Shown here one piece after another: positions 51,451-60,682 of a stretch of 64,000 nt of DNA. Position numbers and translations under genes: made by a program. Under the pieces are notes generated by a model that was not told where the DNA came from, did no database searches, and was given only the letters and a program-made list of their open reading frames with translations. Position 1 is the stretch's first letter. Every line of letters begins with the position of its first letter. Source of the DNA: Nocardioides sp. zg-1308 (GTDB lineage: Bacteria; Actinomycetota; Actinomycetes; Propionibacteriales; Nocardioidaceae); the NCBI RefSeq assembly GCF_013155375.1, contig NZ_JABJQY010000002.1:372001-436000 (forward strand). The letters are read 5' to 3'.

Positions 51451-52977
51451 TCAGCGGGCGTACGCCTCCAGCTCGCCGGCGAGGTCCGCGTTGGCCCGGC
51501 CCACCACGTGGGTGCCGTCGCCGGTGTGCTCCAGCGAGCCGATCTCGGCCTCCTGGTGGATCCGGTTGACCAGGTCGCCGCGGTCGTAGGGCAGCAGCAC
51601 GTCGAACTCGACCTGCGGGCGCGGCAGCTCGGACTCGATCGTGCGGAGCGCCTCGTCGATGCCGTCGCCGGTCTTGGCGCTGACCACGACGCTGTGCGGC
51701 TCGCGGGCCCGCAGCCGGCTGATGACCAGCGGGTCGGCGGCATCGACCTTGTTGATCACGATGATCTCGGGGACCTTGTTGGCGCCGATCTCGGCGAGCA
51801 CCTGGCGCACCGCGGCGATCTGGCCCTCGGGGTCGGGGTGCGAGCCGTCGACGACGTGGAGCAGCAGGTCGGAGTCGGCGACCTCCTCCAGCGTCGAGCG
51901 GAACGCCTCGACGAGCCCGTGCGGGAGGTGGCGGACGAAGCCGACGGTGTCGGACATCGTGTAGATGCGGCCGTCGCTGGTCGTCGTACGACGCGTGGTC
52001 GGGTCGAGCGTCGCAAAGAGCGCGTCCTCCACCAGCACGCCGGCGTCGGTCAGCCGGTTGAGCAGCGAGGACTTGCCGGCGTTGGTGTAGCCGGCGATCG
52101 CCACGCTGGGGATGTGGTTGCGGCGGCGCGACTGGCGCTTGACCTCGCGGGTGCCGCGCATCTCCTTGAGCTCGCGACGGAGCTTGGAGATCTTGGTGTT
52201 GATCCGGCGGCGGTCGGTCTCGATCTTGGTCTCACCGGGACCGCGGCCACCGATGCCCTCACCGCCCGCGGCGCGGCCACCGGCCTGGCGCGACAGGTTG
52301 CCGCCCCAGCCGCGGAGGCGCTGCTTCATGTACTGCAGCTGGGCCAGCTCGACTTGCGCCTGGCCCTCCTTGCTCTTGGCGTGCTGGGCGAAGATGTCGA
52401 GGATCAGCGCGGTCCGGTCGACGACCTTGACCTTGATCCGGTCCTCGAGGTTGCGCAGCTGGCTGGGCGCGAGCTCGCCGTCGCAGATGACGGTGTCGGC
52501 GCCGGTCGCCTGGACGATCTCGCGGATCGCCTCGACCTTGCCGCGACCGATGAAGGTCGCCGGGTCGGGCGACTGGCGGCGCTGGAAGACGGCCTCGAGC
52601 ACCTCGGAGCCGGCGGTCTCGGCGAGCAGCGCGAGCTCGGCCATCGAGTTCTCCGCGTCGGTGACGCTGCCACCGGTCCACACGCCGACGAGCACGACCT
52701 TCTCCAGGCGGAGCTGGCGGTACTCGACCTCGGTGATGTCCTCGAGCTCGGTGCGCAGGCTGGCGACCCGGCGCAGGGCGTGGCGCTCGGCGAGCTCCTG
52801 CGCGCCGATCGTCAGCTCCTCGGGGTCGCCCTCGTCGTCGTACGCCGTGTCGTCGGCGTAGCCGGACTCGAAGTCGTCGTCCTCGAGCAGCTGGTCGTCG
52901 AGCTCGATGGTCTCGTCGTCCCAGGCGCGGGTGGCGTCGAGCGCGTCGCGCAGGTTGAAGTCAGGTGCGTTCGTCAT
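51451..52977 (-). CDS. hflX: GTPase HflX
   Basis: 508 residues. Acidic N-terminal extension, HflX nucleotide-binding-like domain (VVLVGVWTGGSVTDAENSMA, FIGRGKVEAIREIV), linker GGEGIGGRGPGETKIETDRR and an Obg-type G domain: G1 AGYTNAGKSSLLN, G3 DTVGFVRHLP, G4 NKVD. HflX binds the 50S subunit and rescues stalled or heat-damaged ribosomes. Confidence 0.97.
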   Translation of the reverse strand: MTNAPDFNLRDALDATRAWDDETIELDDQLLEDDDFESGYADDTAYDDEGDPEELTIGAQELAERHALRRVASLRTELEDITEVEYRQLRLEKVVLVGVWTGGSVTDAENSMAELALLAETAGSEVLEAVFQRRQSPDPATFIGRGKVEAIREIVQATGADTVICDGELAPSQLRNLEDRIKVKVVDRTALILDIFAQHAKSKEGQAQVELAQLQYMKQRLRGWGGNLSRQAGGRAAGGEGIGGRGPGETKIETDRRRINTKISKLRRELKEMRGTREVKRQSRRRNHIPSVAIAGYTNAGKSSLLNRLTDAGVLVEDALFATLDPTTRRTTTSDGRIYTMSDTVGFVRHLPHGLVEAFRSTLEEVADSDLLLHVVDGSHPDPEGQIAAVRQVLAEIGANKVPEIIVINKVDAADPLVISRLRAREPHSVVVSAKTGDGIDEALRTIESELPRPQVEFDVLLPYDRGDLVNRIHQEAEIGSLEHTGDGTHVVGRANADLAGELEAYAR

Positions 52978-53052
52978 ATGCCTCCAAGGGTAGGTCGCGC
53001 CGCGCGCCTGTGCGAATGACTTAGGCGCGGACCGGGTCGGCGACCGCCCGTC

Positions 53053-53703
53053 TCAGGCCCGGTGCCGGCCCTCGGCGGTCCGCCGGACGCCGTCGACCAC
53101 GGCGAGGTCGATGAACTCGTGGCACGCGGCGCGCACGTCGTGCGGGGTGTCCGCGGCCCCGACCGCCACGACGCGGACGCCCGCGGCGTGCAGCCGGTGG
53201 ACCAGCGGCAGCGCCGACGTGAGGTCGCCGGCGATGACCACCTCGTCGACGGCGGCGTCGCGCGCGATGTCGACCGCGTCGATCGTCATCGCCACCAGCG
53301 CCTGCTCGTCCTGGGAGACGTGGTGGAACGAGTGCAGTCCCTCGCGCCGCAGCCGACCGACCCAGTCGCCGAGGTCGGCCCGGCCCCAGTCGGCGTAGGC
53401 ACGGCACACGTTGACCGAGCCCCGCTCCCCCAGCCGGGCCAGCAGCCCGGTCGCGACGTCGGCCGACACCCGGCGCGCGTCGATGAGCAGTGCGACGCGC
53501 GAGGCCTGCTCGGTCTCGTCACCGGTCGGGCGCTGCGCGAGCGGCGCGGGTGCGGGCGCAGCCTCCTCGGCCGGGCGGCGTACGCGCTCCTGCTTGCTGC
53601 CCACCGCCATCCAGCGGCGCACGAGCGAGGTGAGATCGCCCTCCGGGCCGGGCGTGGTCGCGTGGTCCTCCACCGCTCGGCGCGGCTCCACCATGCTGGT
53701 CAT
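53053..53703 (-). CDS. NYN/PIN-like domain protein
   Basis: 216 residues. After a disordered basic/Ala N-terminus, residues about 68-200 fit the NYN (LabA/DUF88) fold: VALLIDARRVSADVATGLLA with the first acidic residue, VAMTIDAVDIARDAAVDEVV, and IAGDLTSALPLVHRLHAAGV with the second acidic pair. Such proteins are putative RNases. The gene is monocistronic, 75 bp upstream of the hflX start on the same strand. Confidence 0.8.
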   Translation of the reverse strand: MTSMVEPRRAVEDHATTPGPEGDLTSLVRRWMAVGSKQERVRRPAEEAAPAPAPLAQRPTGDETEQASRVALLIDARRVSADVATGLLARLGERGSVNVCRAYADWGRADLGDWVGRLRREGLHSFHHVSQDEQALVAMTIDAVDIARDAAVDEVVIAGDLTSALPLVHRLHAAGVRVVAVGAADTPHDVRAACHEFIDLAVVDGVRRTAEGRHRA

Positions 53704-53844
53704 CGTTGCCCCCCACAGGCTGGATGAGTGCTGTCCTTCCAGCCACCCTCCACCCGCGCCGCGGCGCGCGTCGGCCGATTGACCGAATTGAGGACGTTCG
53801 GCCTAGACCACGGGGCTCGTGGGGCTCAGGTGATCAGTCGGCCA

Positions 53845-54621
53845 TCACTTGGGAGGCATCCGGATGCCGCCGTCGACGCGGATGGTCTCGCCGTTCATGT
53901 AGGAGTTGGTCAGGCACTCCACGACCATGCTGGCCAGCTCCTCGGCGCGGCCGAGGCGCTTGGGGAACAGCACGTTCTGGCCGAGGTTGGCCTTGAACGC
54001 GTCGGGGTCGGGGAACGCGTCGTAGATCGGGGTGTCGATGAGACCGGGCGCGATGGTGTTGAGGCGGATGCCGGCGGCGGAGAGGTCGCGCGCGACCGGG
54101 AGGGTCATGCCGACGACGCCGCCCTTGGACGCGGAGTAGGACGCCTGGCCGATCTGGCCGTCGAACGCGGCGACGGAGGCGAGGTTGACGATCGCACCGC
54201 GCTGGCCGTCGGCGTCGGGCTCGTTGCGGCTCATCACTGTCGCGGCCTGGCGGGTCATGTCGAAGGTGCCGATAAGGTTGATCTCGACGACCTTGCGGAA
54301 CGCGTCGAGGTCGTGGGCCGACTCCAGCATCCCGTCGCGACCGATGGTGCGCTGGGCCCACCCGATGCCGGCGGAGTTCACGCAGGCGCGCAGCGGCGCG
54401 ATCTCGCCGGCGGCCTCCACGGCGGCGGCGACCTGGTCGGTCCTGGTGACGTCGACGGCCGCGAAGACACCGCTGATCTCGTCGGCGAGGGCCTCGCCCT
54501 TCTCGGCGTTCAGGTCGGCGACGACGACGGTCGCACCCCTCGCGGCGAGGGCGCGGGCGACCGCGGCACCGATGCCGCTGGCGCCGCCGGTGACGATGGC
54601 GGAGGATCCGGTGATGTCCAT
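53845..54621 (-). CDS. Short-chain dehydrogenase, HSD10/3-hydroxyacyl-CoA dehydrogenase-like
   Basis: 258 residues. TGGASGIGAA cofactor loop, VVADLNAEKG with the Asp that selects NAD, NSAGIG, Ser in VNLASVAAFDGQIGQ, YSASKGG, and NTIAPGLIDTPIYDAFPDP. The overall pattern resembles type 2 3-hydroxyacyl-CoA dehydrogenases, so a beta-oxidation role is plausible. Start ATG 54619-54621. Confidence 0.92.
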   Translation of the reverse strand: MDITGSSAIVTGGASGIGAAVARALAARGATVVVADLNAEKGEALADEISGVFAAVDVTRTDQVAAAVEAAGEIAPLRACVNSAGIGWAQRTIGRDGMLESAHDLDAFRKVVEINLIGTFDMTRQAATVMSRNEPDADGQRGAIVNLASVAAFDGQIGQASYSASKGGVVGMTLPVARDLSAAGIRLNTIAPGLIDTPIYDAFPDPDAFKANLGQNVLFPKRLGRAEELASMVVECLTNSYMNGETIRVDGGIRMPPK

Positions 54622-54711
54622 GTCGCCGGATGCTATGCCAGCCGGGTCCGGGCTCCCGCGGCGGCTACGACGGTGCACGGGCGTGCCCTGCCTCGGTCGA
54701 CGCTGCTCGCC

Positions 54712-55521
54712 TCAGAGGTCCGTGGTGCCCTCGGCCACCAGCACCGCGGGGCCGGTGAGCAGCACGCGGTCGTCCTCGGTCCACTCCACGTGCAGCGTGC
54801 CGCCGGGCACGTCGACGCGGTACGTCGTACCGCGGGGTGCGCCGTCCGCGAGCGAGGCGGCGACCGCCACCGCGCAGGCGCCGGTCCCGCACGACCGGGT
54901 CTCGCCGGACCCGCGCTCGTGGACGCGCATGGCGACGTGGTGCTCGCCACGGCGCACGACGAACTCGACGTTGACGCCGTCGGGGTAGACCGAGGCGTCG
55001 TGGCCGGGCGGCTCGAGGAGGTGCCCGGCGTCGGCGAGGTCGTCGACGAAGGCCACCGCGTGGGGGTTGCCCATCGAGACGTGCTGCGCCGGCCACGCGC
55101 GGTCGCCCACCGACACCTTCGTGTCGCCCAGCACCTCAGGGGCACCCATGTCGGCGGTCAGGTCGCGCCCGTCGCCGTGGGCGCTGCGGTCGAGCACCTT
55201 GACGCCGTCGCGGGTCTGGATCCTCATCGGGAAGGCCTCGCCCTGGTGGTCGTGGAGGTAGCGGGCGAAGACGCGGATGCCGTTGCCGCACATCTCGCTG
55301 ACCGAGCCGTCGGCGTTGCGGTAGTCCATGAACCAGCCCCCGTCGCGGCGCACCGCGCGCAGCACGCCGTCGCCGCCCAGCCCGGCGCGGCGGTCGCACA
55401 GCGCGCGGACCCGCTCGGCCGGCATCTCCCCGTCGACGTAGCCGTGCAGGGAGCCGTCGGGGTCGGGCAGGACCACGAAGTCGTTCTCGGTGCCGTGGCC
55501 CTTGAGGAAGGGATAGCTCAC
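54712..55521 (-). CDS. dapF: Diaminopimelate epimerase
   Basis: 269 residues from a GTG start. Converts LL- to meso-diaminopimelate for lysine and peptidoglycan. The two catalytic cysteines are visible: Cys78 in SEMCGNGIRVFARYL and Cys211 in ETRSCGTGACAVA. GHGTENDFVVLPD is the usual start region. Adjacent miaA (59.4 kb) is a common actinobacterial neighbour of dapF and hflX, here with insertions between. Confidence 0.97.
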   Translation of the reverse strand: MSYPFLKGHGTENDFVVLPDPDGSLHGYVDGEMPAERVRALCDRRAGLGGDGVLRAVRRDGGWFMDYRNADGSVSEMCGNGIRVFARYLHDHQGEAFPMRIQTRDGVKVLDRSAHGDGRDLTADMGAPEVLGDTKVSVGDRAWPAQHVSMGNPHAVAFVDDLADAGHLLEPPGHDASVYPDGVNVEFVVRRGEHHVAMRVHERGSGETRSCGTGACAVAVAASLADGAPRGTTYRVDVPGGTLHVEWTEDDRVLLTGPAVLVAEGTTDL

Positions 55522-55609
55522 CCGTCCAGTGTGGCAGCCCGGCCGCAGACGCAGCGAACGGTCGCGGGGCGCTGGACCGGAGTCCGCCCCGCGACCGTCC
55601 AGCGGCGCG

Positions 55610-57478
55610 TCAGCGGGGGTCGACCACCTTGGCCGAGCCCTTGCCGCGGCGGCTCGGCTCGGCGACCGCGGTCATCTGCTTCTGCGGCCCGAGCTCGATC
55701 GCCGTCGCGGCGCCGATCTCGGCCGCGCTGGTGAAGGCGTCACCCGCCGGCACCAACGTGTGGCCGAGGGCCGTGAGCGCCGTGCCGTAGGCGCTGATGA
55801 ACGCGGGCTCGGCGGTGACGCTGGCGGTGTTGCGCTGGGTGGCGCGCGGGGCCGCGATCGCCTCCTCGATGCTCATCCCGAGGTCGATGCGGTTGACGAG
55901 CATCTGCAGGACCGTGGTGATGATCGTCGAGCCACCGGGCGAGCCGAGGGCCAGGAACGGCTTGCCGTCCTTGAGCACGATCGTCGGCGACATGGAGCTG
56001 CGCGGGCGCTTGCCGGGCTGGATCCGGTTGGGGTCGGCGGCGTCGTAGACGGTCGAGAAGTCGGTGAGCTCGTTGTTGAGCAGGAAGCCGTGGCCCGGCA
56101 CGACCATGCCGGAGCCGCCGGTCTGCTCGATGGTGAGGGTGTACTCGACGACGTTGCCGAACTGGTCGGCGACGGTGAGGTTGGTGGTCGAGATGTTCTC
56201 GGTGTCGGCGTCCTCGGTGCCCTTGGCGGTGGCCGGAGTGCACACGCCGTCGTAGGACGTCACGTCGCCGGCCGCGACCGGCTTGGTCGCTGCCTTGGTC
56301 GGGTCGAGGCGGCACGCGCGCTCGGCGGCGAACCGGTCGTCGAGCAGCCGCTTGACTGGGACGTCGACGAAGGCCGGGTCACCGACGTACTTGCCGCGGT
56401 CGGCGAACGCCAGGGCGCTGGCCTCGAGGTAGTGGTGCAGCGCCTGCTCGGGCGTCATCGCCGACAGGTCGTAGCGCTCGAGGATGTTGAGCGCCTCGCC
56501 GACGGTGGTGCCGCCGGACGACGACGGCGCCATGCCGTAGACGTCGTGGCCGCGGTAGGTCGTGCGGGTGGCCTTCTGCGAGCGGACCTTGTAGTCGCGC
56601 AGGTCGCGGGCGGTGAGCCAGCCGGGCGGCACGGGCAGGTCGGTGTTCTTCGTCGTCCGCGGCTTGCGGACCACCTCCGACATCAGCCGGGCCAGCGCGC
56701 CGCGGTAGAAGGCCCGGGTGCCGCGCTGGGCGATGAGGTCGTAGGTCTCGGCGAGGTCGGGGTTGCGGAAGACCGAGCCGACCTTCGGGGCGTCGCCCTG
56801 GGGCAGGAACAGCTTGCGGCTGTCCTTAAAGGCGGCGAAGCGGACCTCGTTGTCGAGGGTCTGCTGGCGGAACGTCTCGTCGACCCTGAAGCCGCGGCGC
56901 GCGACCTTGGTGGCCGGGGCGAGCGCGTCGGCCAGCGACAGGGTGCCCCAGTTGGCCAGCGCCTTGTCCCAGGTGGCCAGCGTGCCGGGGGTGCCGACGC
57001 TGGCGCCGCTGGTGACGAGGTCGGGGGTGAACGTGTAGGGCTTGCCGGTCGCGGGGTCGATGAAGGCGTCCTGCGGCATCTTCATCGGCGCGGTCTCGCG
57101 GCCGTCGAGCGTGCGGACCTTGCCCGACTTGGCGTTGTAGTAGACGAAGTAGCCGCCACCGCCGATGCCGGCGCTGTAGGGCTCGGTGACGCCGAGGGTC
57201 GCGGCCGCAGCGACGGCCGCGTCGACCGCGTTGCCCCCGGCCTTGAGCACCTTGAGGCCGACCGCGCTGGCCTCGGGGTCGACGGTGCTGATCGCGCCGC
57301 CCTTGCCCACGGCCGTGGGGTCCTTGACGGTCGGGCGCTCGAGGGCGCTGCCGGGCTGGCTGGCGGGCGCGGTGGACGCGGCCGTCGAGGCGCTGGGCGC
57401 GACGAGGAGGCCGGCCGCCAGCGCGAGGCCGCTGGTGGTGGACAGGACGGTGGTGAGCCGACGGGCGTGGCTGTGCAT
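55610..57478 (-). CDS. ggt: Gamma-glutamyltransferase, secreted
   Basis: 622 residues. Signal peptide to about residue 35 (STAA), large subunit, and autoprocessing site before Thr431 (ENISTTNLTVADQFGNVVEY), where the conserved Thr is the catalytic nucleophile. GSGMVVPGHGFLLNNELTDF, RPRSSMSPTIV and LGSPGGSTIITTVLQMLVN are typical of the small subunit. Splits or transfers gamma-glutamyl groups. ATG 57476-57478. Confidence 0.96.
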   Translation of the reverse strand: MHSHARRLTTVLSTTSGLALAAGLLVAPSASTAASTAPASQPGSALERPTVKDPTAVGKGGAISTVDPEASAVGLKVLKAGGNAVDAAVAAAATLGVTEPYSAGIGGGGYFVYYNAKSGKVRTLDGRETAPMKMPQDAFIDPATGKPYTFTPDLVTSGASVGTPGTLATWDKALANWGTLSLADALAPATKVARRGFRVDETFRQQTLDNEVRFAAFKDSRKLFLPQGDAPKVGSVFRNPDLAETYDLIAQRGTRAFYRGALARLMSEVVRKPRTTKNTDLPVPPGWLTARDLRDYKVRSQKATRTTYRGHDVYGMAPSSSGGTTVGEALNILERYDLSAMTPEQALHHYLEASALAFADRGKYVGDPAFVDVPVKRLLDDRFAAERACRLDPTKAATKPVAAGDVTSYDGVCTPATAKGTEDADTENISTTNLTVADQFGNVVEYTLTIEQTGGSGMVVPGHGFLLNNELTDFSTVYDAADPNRIQPGKRPRSSMSPTIVLKDGKPFLALGSPGGSTIITTVLQMLVNRIDLGMSIEEAIAAPRATQRNTASVTAEPAFISAYGTALTALGHTLVPAGDAFTSAAEIGAATAIELGPQKQMTAVAEPSRRGKGSAKVVDPR

Positions 57479-57584
57479 GGGGACCTCCCGAGTGACGAGT
57501 CCTTCCACCCTTGCGCCGCGAGGGGCGCTTGTCCACGACCGCCGGGGTGGGTCGGCCGACGCCCTCGTCACCACGCGCCGGCGA

Positions 57585-58103
57585 TCAGCGCACGACGGTG
57601 TAGCGACCGCACATGAAGTCACGGTTGCGGGCGATCTCCTCCAGGCGCAGCTCGACGTGGCGCGGCAGCACCGGCGCGCCGCTGCCGAGGGTGACGGGGG
57701 CGTACTGGAGCCAGACCTCGTCGAGCAGACCGGCGTCGTGGAGCTGCCCGACCAGGTCGCCGCCGCCGACGACCCAGATGTCCTTGCCCTGCGCGGCCTC
57801 GGTCATCTCGGCGTGCACCCGGCGCACGTCGTCGCGGTCGAACCGCACGCTGTCGGGCGCCGCCGGGAAGGTGCGGTGCGTCATCACCCACGTGGGCAGC
57901 GGCCCCCACGGCTCCTCGTCGTGGTCGAGGATCCACTGCCAGGTCGTGGCCCCCATGACGCACGCACCCAGCTGCTCGCGGAAGCGGGGATAGGCCATGG
58001 GGCCGTCCATGTCGATGTCGCGCGACGTCAGCCAGTCGAGCGAGTGGTCGTCGGTCGCAATGAAGCCGTCGGGCGTGCAGCCGGTGTAGTAGATCGTCGC
58101 CAT
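57585..58103 (-). CDS. RibD C-terminal/dihydrofolate reductase-like protein
   Basis: 172 residues of the RibD-C/DHFR superfamily: MATIYYTGCTPDGFIATDDH, VMGATTWQWILDH, WVMTHRTF, DIWVVGGGDLVGQLHDAGLL then EVWLQYAPVTLGSGAPVLP. Probably an NADPH-dependent reductase of unknown substrate. Convergent or same-strand neighbours give no pathway hint. Confidence 0.88.
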   Translation of the reverse strand: MATIYYTGCTPDGFIATDDHSLDWLTSRDIDMDGPMAYPRFREQLGACVMGATTWQWILDHDEEPWGPLPTWVMTHRTFPAAPDSVRFDRDDVRRVHAEMTEAAQGKDIWVVGGGDLVGQLHDAGLLDEVWLQYAPVTLGSGAPVLPRHVELRLEEIARNRDFMCGRYTVVR

Positions 58104-58165
58104 CCCACCACCATGGCACCGCTCACCGACAGCGCGCTCGACCTGCGTCGGCGACCGACGCAGGG

Positions 58166-58741
58166 CTACTGGACGAGCGCCTGGAGCGCCGGCTCGGCAG
58201 CCTCCAGCGGCAGGTGCCCGAGCATGATGAGCTGCGCCATCCCGTGCACCGTGGACCAGAGCGCAGCCGACAGCGCCACCGGGTCGCGGCCCTCGTGGCC
58301 CGGCTCCCGCACCAGCTCGCCGACCAGGCCGCCCAGCAGCTCCTCGTTGCGCCGGATGAGCGGCGCCATCTCGGCGCTCGGCTCGTCCGCGGCGCAGTAG
58401 TCCGGGTCGAAGACGAGCGAGAAGGCCTGCGGGTGCGAGGCGGCGTAGCGCACGTAGGCCAGTCCGAGCGCCCGCACCCTGGCGACGGTGCCGTCGACCC
58501 CGGCGACCGCCTCCTCCTGGGCCGCGAGCAGCGCCGCCATCCCGCGGACGCCGAGCGCCCCGAGCAGCGCAGCCCGGTCGCCGAAGTGGTGGTAGGGCGC
58601 GTTGTGGCTCACGCCGGCGCGGCGCGCCACCTCGCGGAGGCTGATCTTCGCCGCCGACGTGGTCTCGAGCAGGTCGAGCGCAGCGTCCTCGAGCGCGGCC
58701 TGGAGATTGCCGTGGTGGTAGCCGCCCGCAGATCTTGACAT
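58166..58741 (-). CDS. TetR-family regulator of NAD(P)H oxidoreductase
   Basis: 191 residues from ATG 58739-58741 (an ATG three codons upstream is also open). HTH in NLQAALEDAALDLLETTSAA, ISLREVARRAGVSHNAPYHH; TetR_C_33-like remainder. A TACGAT hexamer ending seven bases before the ATG suggests a leaderless mRNA. The divergent gene at 58813 is the likely target through the 21-bp perfect palindrome between them. Confidence 0.92.
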   Translation of the reverse strand: MSRSAGGYHHGNLQAALEDAALDLLETTSAAKISLREVARRAGVSHNAPYHHFGDRAALLGALGVRGMAALLAAQEEAVAGVDGTVARVRALGLAYVRYAASHPQAFSLVFDPDYCAADEPSAEMAPLIRRNEELLGGLVGELVREPGHEGRDPVALSAALWSTVHGMAQLIMLGHLPLEAAEPALQALVQ

Positions 58742-58758
58742 GGGCAACATCGTACTCC

Positions 58759-58797
58759 AATGTGGACGTTGTCCACATTCTTGACATCGTCCACATT
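58759..58797. promoter_or_regulatory. TetR operator AATGTGGAC-GTT-GTCCACATT plus half-site
   Basis: Perfect 9-bp inverted repeat at 58759-58779, and a repeated GTCCACATT half at 58789-58797. TTGACA at 58781-58786 may be the -35 of the plus-strand gene. Typical divergent TetR control region, so repressor binding would block both promoters. Confidence 0.75.
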
Positions 58798-58812
58798 GAT
58801 CGGAGCTCTCCC

Positions 58813-59427
58813 ATGGCCACCGTCCTCGTCATCGACGCCCACCCCGACCCGTCCTCGCTCACCGCCCAGCTCGCGGCGTCGTACGCCACCGGGGCCGGCG
58901 ACACCGCCGTCACGCTGGTGCTGCGCGACCTCGACTTCGACCTCACCCTGCGCACCGGCTACCGCACCCCGCAGGACCTCGAGCCCGACCTCGCGCGCGC
59001 CCAGGAGCTCCTCGAGTGGGCCGACCACGTCGCCGTCTTCACGCCGGTGTGGTGGGGCTCGGTGCCCGCGCTGCTCAAGGGGTTCTTCGACCGCACGCTC
59101 GAGCGCGGGTGGGCCTTCCGCTACAAGGAGAACGGCATGCCCGAGGGCCTCCTCGCCGGGCGCACCGGTCGGCTCGCGGTCACCTCGGACTCGCCGCGGT
59201 GGTACCTCCCGCTCGTCGGCGACACCACCGTCAAGCAGGTCCGCGGCCGGACGATGGAGTTCTGCGGGATCAAGCCGACGAGGCTCACCCGCTACGCCGA
59301 CGTGCGCAACCGCACCGAGGACCAGCTCGCGACGTGGATCCGCGACGCCGCCGACCTGGGCGCGCTCGACGCGGCCCGTCCCGCCCGACCCGCCGCCGCA
59401 CGCCCGGAGCTCGCCGCCGCCGGGTGA
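58813..59427 (+). CDS. NAD(P)H-dependent oxidoreductase, flavodoxin fold
   Basis: 204 residues: VLVIDAHPDPSSLTAQLAAS phosphate-binding start, HVAVFTPVWWGSVPALLKGF then FDRTLERGWAFRY, typical of NQO1/KefF/MdaB-type FMN or FAD quinone reductases. Ala/Pro-rich tail. Its TetR neighbour suggests induction by a quinone or electrophile (inference). Confidence 0.93.
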   Translation: MATVLVIDAHPDPSSLTAQLAASYATGAGDTAVTLVLRDLDFDLTLRTGYRTPQDLEPDLARAQELLEWADHVAVFTPVWWGSVPALLKGFFDRTLERGWAFRYKENGMPEGLLAGRTGRLAVTSDSPRWYLPLVGDTTVKQVRGRTMEFCGIKPTRLTRYADVRNRTEDQLATWIRDAADLGALDAARPARPAAARPELAAAG

Positions 59428-59434
59428 GGCCCGT

Positions 59435-60346
59435 TCAGCCGAGCGCCTCGGCCGCCCCGACCGCCTTCTCCACCCGGTCGGGGTCGTCGTGCGAGACCCA
59501 CACGATGCGCGGGTCCTTGCGGAACCACGAGTCCTGGCGCCGGGCGAAGCGCCGCGTCGCGGCCTTCGTCTGCTCCACCGCCTCGGCCAGCGTCCGGTCG
59601 CCGGCGAGGAACCCCACGACCTCGCGGTAGCCGATCGCCCGCGGGGCGGTGCGGCCCTCGGCCAGCCCGCGCGCCAGCAGGGCCTCGACCTCCTCCACGA
59701 AGCCCCCTGCGAACATCTCGTCCACGCGCCGCGCGATCCGCTCGTCGAGCGTCGGCCGGTCGATGTCGACACCGACCTGGACGGTCAGCGGGTCGTCGTA
59801 CTCCAGGCGCGGGAGGCTGGCGGTGTAGGGGCGGCCGGTCAGTGCGACCACCTCCAGCGCGCGGACGACACGGCGGCCGTTGTCGGGCTGGATCTGCGCG
59901 GCTGCCTCGGGGTCCACGCCGGCCAGCCGCTCGTGCAGTGCCGCGCTCCCGACGCGCTCGAGCTCGACCTCGAGCTCGCGGCGCAACGACTCGTCGGTGC
60001 CCGGGAACTCGAACCGGTCGACGATGGCGCGGGTGTAGAGCGCCGAGCCGCCGACCAGGACCGGGGTGGCGTCGCGGCCGCGGATGTCCGTGATCGCCTC
60101 GCGCGCCCACCCCTGGAAGAGCGCGACAGTGGCGGGCTCGGTCACCTCCAGCGCGTCGAGGAGGTGGTGCGGGATGCCGCGGCGCTCGGCCGCGGGCAGC
60201 TTGGCGGTGCCGATGTCCATGCCGCGGTAGACCTGCATGGCGTCGGTGTTGACGACCTCTCCCCCGAGCCGCTCGGCGAGGTCGAGGCTCAGACCGGTCT
60301 TGCCCGACGCCGTGGCCCCGACGAGGGCGACGACCGGACGAGGCAT
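59435..60346 (-). CDS. miaA: tRNA dimethylallyltransferase
   Basis: 303 residues. P-loop GATASGKTGLSLDLAERLGG, VNTDAMQVYRGMDIGTAKLP, VGGSALYTRAIVDRFEFPGT and TKAATRRFARRQDSWFRKD. Transfers a dimethylallyl group to A37 of tRNAs reading UNN codons. ATG 60344-60346. Confidence 0.97.
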   Translation of the reverse strand: MPRPVVALVGATASGKTGLSLDLAERLGGEVVNTDAMQVYRGMDIGTAKLPAAERRGIPHHLLDALEVTEPATVALFQGWAREAITDIRGRDATPVLVGGSALYTRAIVDRFEFPGTDESLRRELEVELERVGSAALHERLAGVDPEAAAQIQPDNGRRVVRALEVVALTGRPYTASLPRLEYDDPLTVQVGVDIDRPTLDERIARRVDEMFAGGFVEEVEALLARGLAEGRTAPRAIGYREVVGFLAGDRTLAEAVEQTKAATRRFARRQDSWFRKDPRIVWVSHDDPDRVEKAVGAAEALG

Positions 60347-60428
60347 GGGGCCATTGTCCCAGCCCGGCTACGATCCGAGGAGCCGGAGTGCTCGCCCGTC
60401 GGGGTGGGCCGGCGCTCCCCGAGGAGGA

Positions 60429-60662
60429 ACCATGGGTTTCCTGGACAAGGCGAAGGCCAAGCTCACCGAGACGGTCGACCAGCACGGCGACAAGATCGCC
60501 CAGGGCATCGACAAGGCCGGCACGATGGTCAACGAGAAGACCGGCGGCAAGCACGCCGACAAGATCGACAAGGCCACCGGCAAGGCCCGCGACGCGCTCG
60601 ACTCGCTCGACGGCAGGAACGACGACATCCCGCCGGCCGGGCCGACGACCACCGCCCCCTGA
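60429..60662 (+). CDS. MT0933-type antitoxin-like small protein
   Basis: 77 residues, MGFLDKAKAKLTETVDQHGD then repeated K-x-G/D-K-I-D-K-A units (ADKIDKATGKARDALDSLDG), matching the MT0933/Rv0909-like antitoxin family. Amphipathic, highly charged. In mycobacteria the partner is an adjacent toxin; none is adjacent here, so it is an orphan or has another role. GAGGAA precedes the ATG. Confidence 0.8.
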   Translation, partial: TMGFLDKAKAKLTETVDQHGDKIAQGIDKAGTMVNEKTGGKHADKIDKATGKARDALDSLDGRNDDIPPAGPTTTAP

Positions 60663-60682
60663 CCGGACCCTAGGTTGGGGCG

